This document shows, piece after piece, positions 4,948-7,101 of a stretch of 7,101 nucleotides of DNA. A program made the translations under genes and the position numbers. The notes beneath the pieces are model-generated. The model ran no database searches. It was not told the DNA's origin and was given only the letters and a program-made list of their open reading frames with translations. The stretch comes from Longimicrobiales bacterium. GTDB lineage: Bacteria > Gemmatimonadota > Gemmatimonadetes > Longimicrobiales > Gaopeijiaceae. The stretch spans positions 1 to 7,101 of the forward strand of contig JANQME010000079.1 in NCBI GenBank assembly GCA_028280205.1. Reading direction: 5' to 3'. The first letter of the stretch is position 1, and each line of letters opens with the position of its first letter.

Positions 4948-5967
4948 TCAGTCGGCCATCAGCGCCGTGATGCACGCCACGGACACGATGTCGTCCGCCG
5001 TCGCCCCGCGAGAGAGGTCGTTGTACGGCCGGCGCAGGCCCTGCAGGATCGGCCCGAGTGCCATCGCCCCGGCCAGGTGCTGCACGAGCTTGTAGGCGAT
5101 GTTGGCCGCATCGAGATCGGGAAAGACGAGCACGTTCGCGCGGCCTCCGACCGCCGATCCCGGCGCCTTGCGCTCCGCCACCGCGGGCACCAGAGCCGCG
5201 TCGCCCTGGAGCTCGCCGTCCGACGCGACTTCGGGCATGAGGGCACGGAAGCGCGCGACGGCGTCGCGCACGACGCGCACGCCTTCTCCGTCGGCGGAAC
5301 CGTGCGTCGAGTACGAGAGGAAGGCCACGCGGGGGTCGTCCCCCACGATTCGTGCGCGGGCCCGGACCGCCGCGGCCGCGATGTCGGCGAGCTGCTCGGC
5401 GTCGGGGTGCGGGAGGACGCCGGCATCGGTGAAGCTCAGGACCGCCGGCCCCGCGCGGTGCTCGCGGTCGAGAACCATGTAGAACGAGGAGCTCAGCGTC
5501 CGCAGCTCCTCCCGGAGCCCGACGGAGACGAGGGCCGCCCGGACCACGTCCCCGGTCGTGCGCGCGCAGCCAGCCACCACGCCGTCGGCCCGTCCCTGCG
5601 AGACGAGGAAGCCGGCCTGCATGAGCGGATCCCGTGCCCACGCCTCGAGCCGTACAGAACGGTCCCGGCGGCTGGCTCGGCGTTCTCTGAGCCAGGCGAG
5701 CGTGGCGGCCACCAGCTCACCGTCGGTCGGGTCGACGATCTCGACCGAGTCGGGCGGGGTGCCGCCGTGCGCCAGGCCGTCCCGCACCGCCCCTCGGACT
5801 CCGAGGAGCACCGGTTCGAGCAGGCCGTCGCGCCGGATCGTGCGCACGGCCGCGTGGATCCGCGGCTCCGCACCCTCCGGGAAGAGCAGGCGGCGGGGGC
5901 GGGCGGCGGCCCGCCTGTACAGTCCTTCGAGAAAGTCCTCGTCCTCCGACGACGACTCCCGCGTCAT
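4948..5967 (-). CDS. pta: Phosphate acetyltransferase
   Basis: Pta interconverts acetyl-CoA plus phosphate and acetyl phosphate plus CoA. With acetate kinase it forms acetate and ATP, or activates acetate. The 339-residue single-domain form lacks the long N-terminal regulatory region of enterobacterial Pta. Family motifs run in order: LLFPEGAEPRI (27-37), ADGVVAGCARTTGDVVRA (127-144), SFTDAGVLPHP (178-188), SYSTHGSADGEGV (218-230), DGELQGDAAL (250-259) and NVLVFPDLDAANIAYKLVQ (278-296). Near the end come GPILQGLRRP (305-314) and DLSRGATADDIV (317-328), where S319, R320 and D326 align from memory with active-site residues of the Methanosarcina enzyme. The ATG at 5967 overlaps the coaD stop as ATGA. 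Acetate kinase is not encoded here. Phosphate butyryltransferase is the main alternative, but the motifs favour Pta. Confidence 0.9.
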   Translation of the reverse strand: MTRESSSEDEDFLEGLYRRAAARPRRLLFPEGAEPRIHAAVRTIRRDGLLEPVLLGVRGAVRDGLAHGGTPPDSVEIVDPTDGELVAATLAWLRERRASRRDRSVRLEAWARDPLMQAGFLVSQGRADGVVAGCARTTGDVVRAALVSVGLREELRTLSSSFYMVLDREHRAGPAVLSFTDAGVLPHPDAEQLADIAAAAVRARARIVGDDPRVAFLSYSTHGSADGEGVRVVRDAVARFRALMPEVASDGELQGDAALVPAVAERKAPGSAVGGRANVLVFPDLDAANIAYKLVQHLAGAMALGPILQGLRRPYNDLSRGATADDIVSVACITALMAD

Positions 5968-6464
5968 GCGCCGAGCTTCTTCCTCACGGCGGTGAGCACG
6001 GGCGGGGAGACGAAGCTCGACACGTCCCCGCCCAGACGTGCGACCTCCCGAACGAGCGACGAGGAGACGAAGGAGTTCCGCACCTCGGGTACCAGGAAGA
6101 TCGTCTCCGCTTCCGGCCAGAGCTCCTGGTTCATTTGCGCCATCTGGAGCTCGTACTCGAAGTCCGAGACCGCACGCAGCCCCCGAACGATGAGCGTCGC
6201 ACCCTGGTCGCGTGCGAAGTCGACCAGGAGGCCCTGGAAGCCGAGGGGCACGATCCGCTCCTCGTCGCAGAAAACCTCCCGGATGAGGGCGACCCGTTCG
6301 TCCACCGTGAAGAGGCCCTTCTTCGCGTGCGTGCTGGTGCCCGCGACCCCCACGATGATCCGGTCCGCGACCCGCAGGCCGCGGCGCACGATGTCCTCGT
6401 GTCCGCGCGTCGGGGGATCGAACGACCCCGGGTACAGCGCCACGACGGGATCGGATCTCCTCAT
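5964..6464 (-). CDS. coaD: Pantetheine-phosphate adenylyltransferase (PPAT)
   Basis: CoaD transfers AMP from ATP to 4'-phosphopantetheine, giving dephospho-CoA and pyrophosphate, the penultimate step of coenzyme A synthesis. At 166 residues it is standard length. The nucleotidyltransferase signature is ALYPGSFDPPTRGH (9-22), with the TxGH motif at 19-22. The basic loop THAKKGLF (45-52), the conserved VRGLRAVSDFEYELQMAQMN (93-112) and the ATP-contacting SSSLVREVARLGGD (134-147) are all present. The start is ATG at 6464, overlapping the rsmD stop as ATGA, with AGGCGG a few bases upstream. The pairing rsmD-coaD is widespread in bacteria. Here pta, an enzyme that uses CoA, follows directly. Confidence 0.96.
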   Translation of the reverse strand: MRRSDPVVALYPGSFDPPTRGHEDIVRRGLRVADRIIVGVAGTSTHAKKGLFTVDERVALIREVFCDEERIVPLGFQGLLVDFARDQGATLIVRGLRAVSDFEYELQMAQMNQELWPEAETIFLVPEVRNSFVSSSLVREVARLGGDVSSFVSPPVLTAVRKKLGA

Positions 6465-6985
6465 TCGACCGCCTGGAGAACGGAGAGCGCGGTGTCGCCG
6501 TAGCGTCGGGTCTTCGCGCCCGCGGGAAGGGGAAGGTCTTCGCGGAAAGGATGCTCCAACCAGAGTTCGTGCGCAAACGGATCGCGGAGGAACGCGTGGA
6601 CGAGTCGTTCGGCGTCGCCGGTCCCGTACGGCGGATCCGCGAGGGCCAGATCGAAGGGCGCGTCCAGCCGGGTCAGAAAGCGGAAGACGTCGTCGCCGAC
6701 GAGCGTGGCTTCCTCGCCCGCCGCAAGACGCTCGACGTTGCTGTGCACGACCTCCAGGGCCCGACGGCTCCGCTCCACGAAGACGACCGAGGTCGCACCG
6801 CGGCTCAGCGCCTCGAGACCCAGCGCGCCGGAGCCCGCGAAGAGGTCGACCACGCGCGCATCGACGACGCGGGGGCCGAGCGCGGACATCCACGCCTCGC
6901 GGATCCGGTCGGTGGTGGGGCGCACCTCCCGCCCCCGGAGCGTCTTCAGGCCATGCCCCCGCCAACGGCCCGCGATGATCCTCAC
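6461..6985 (-). CDS. rsmD: 16S rRNA (guanine966-N2)-methyltransferase
   Basis: RsmD methylates N2 of G966 in 16S rRNA, near the P site, using S-adenosylmethionine, on assembled 30S particles. The 174-residue length is usual. MRIIAGRWRGHGLKT (1-15) is the family's N-terminal signature, followed by RPTTDRIREAWMSALG (22-37). The SAM-binding motif is VVDLFAGSGALGLEALSRGA (45-64), the ribose-binding acid E71 sits in VFVERS, and the catalytic amino-methylase motif is DPPYG (117-121). The start is GTG at 6985, which places the signature at the very N-terminus and overlaps the upstream recJ-like stop as GTGA. No Shine-Dalgarno is apparent, so translational coupling is likely. Confidence 0.95.
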   Translation of the reverse strand: MRIIAGRWRGHGLKTLRGREVRPTTDRIREAWMSALGPRVVDARVVDLFAGSGALGLEALSRGATSVVFVERSRRALEVVHSNVERLAAGEEATLVGDDVFRFLTRLDAPFDLALADPPYGTGDAERLVHAFLRDPFAHELWLEHPFREDLPLPAGAKTRRYGDTALSVLQAVE

Positions 6986-7101
6986 GACGCGGCGGGACGC
7001 AGATCCACGAGCTTCGCCTGGGCCGTGCCCCGACCCCGGTACTCGTTCCTCTCGAGGCGGAAGAGCGCGTCCCCCCGGCCCCGCCCGACGACCTCCGGCG
7101 T
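6982..7101 (-). CDS. recJ: C-terminal end of RecJ-like single-stranded-DNA exonuclease (partial)
   Basis: Only the last 39 codons are inside the window; the 5' part runs off the right edge. I translated the frame that ends at TGA 6984-6982. It reads TPEVVGRGRGDALFRL, then ERNEYRGRGTAQAKLVDLRP and AAS. The pattern FRLxxNEYRGxxxxQAKLVDLRP resembles the C-terminal OB-fold end of RecJ, the 5'-3' ssDNA exonuclease of mismatch repair and RecF-pathway recombination. The conserved NEwrG and final vlDlrP are the basis of the call. The stop overlaps the rsmD start by 4 bases. With no catalytic DHH region visible, the assignment rests on this short tail. Confidence 0.72.
   Translation of the reverse strand, partial: TPEVVGRGRGDALFRLERNEYRGRGTAQAKLVDLRPAAS

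Noticed and set aside
5077..6978. Plus-strand open frame of 633 codons
   Set aside because: It is antisense to pta, coaD and rsmD, which are firmly identified, so it is a shadow frame.
1..7101. CRISPR array, tRNA or rRNA gene, insertion sequence, or defence/toxin system
   Set aside because: No regularly spaced long repeats, cloverleaf, transposase motifs or flanking inverted repeats were seen. The whole window is accounted for by house-keeping and regulatory genes.

Overview
This GC-rich bacterial window is a dense block of genes that all read on the minus strand, from right (7101) to left (1). The sequence does not name the host. The GC content, the house-keeping set and a complete RsbV/RsbW/RsbU-type trio beside ksgA suggest an environmental high-GC phylum; Gemmatimonadota or a similar lineage is my guess, at low confidence. 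There are no tRNA or rRNA genes, mobile elements or CRISPR arrays.

Layout in transcription order. Unit A (7101-4948): the 3' end of a recJ-like ssDNA exonuclease, then rsmD (16S rRNA m2G966 methyltransferase), coaD (phosphopantetheine adenylyltransferase) and pta (phosphate acetyltransferase). Each stop overlaps the next start by 4 bases. Next comes an 83-base AT-richer gap (4865-4947) with GCCGGC hairpins and a candidate promoter. Unit B (4864-1630): a STAS anti-sigma antagonist, a HATPase anti-sigma kinase, a GAF + PP2C (SpoIIE/RsbU-type) phosphatase, and rsmA/ksgA (16S rRNA A1518/A1519 dimethyltransferase). Next comes a 77-base gap (1553-1629) with a well-formed promoter and an 18-bp near-palindrome that matches the Rex operator. 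Unit C (1552-54): the redox repressor rex and a DnaQ-family DEDDh exonuclease with an extra N-terminal winged-helix-like domain. At the extreme left, a strong Shine-Dalgarno and a GTG suggest the first codons of one more gene.

How they work together (inference). Unit B is a complete partner switch: the phosphatase dephosphorylates the STAS protein, which then sequesters the kinase/anti-sigma factor. No sigma factor is encoded nearby, so the target is elsewhere. A ribosome-maturation gene is translationally coupled to the end of this switch. Rex appears to control its own transcription in response to NADH/NAD+. Pta, a common member of Rex regulons in other bacteria, lies only a few genes upstream, although no Rex box was seen in front of it.
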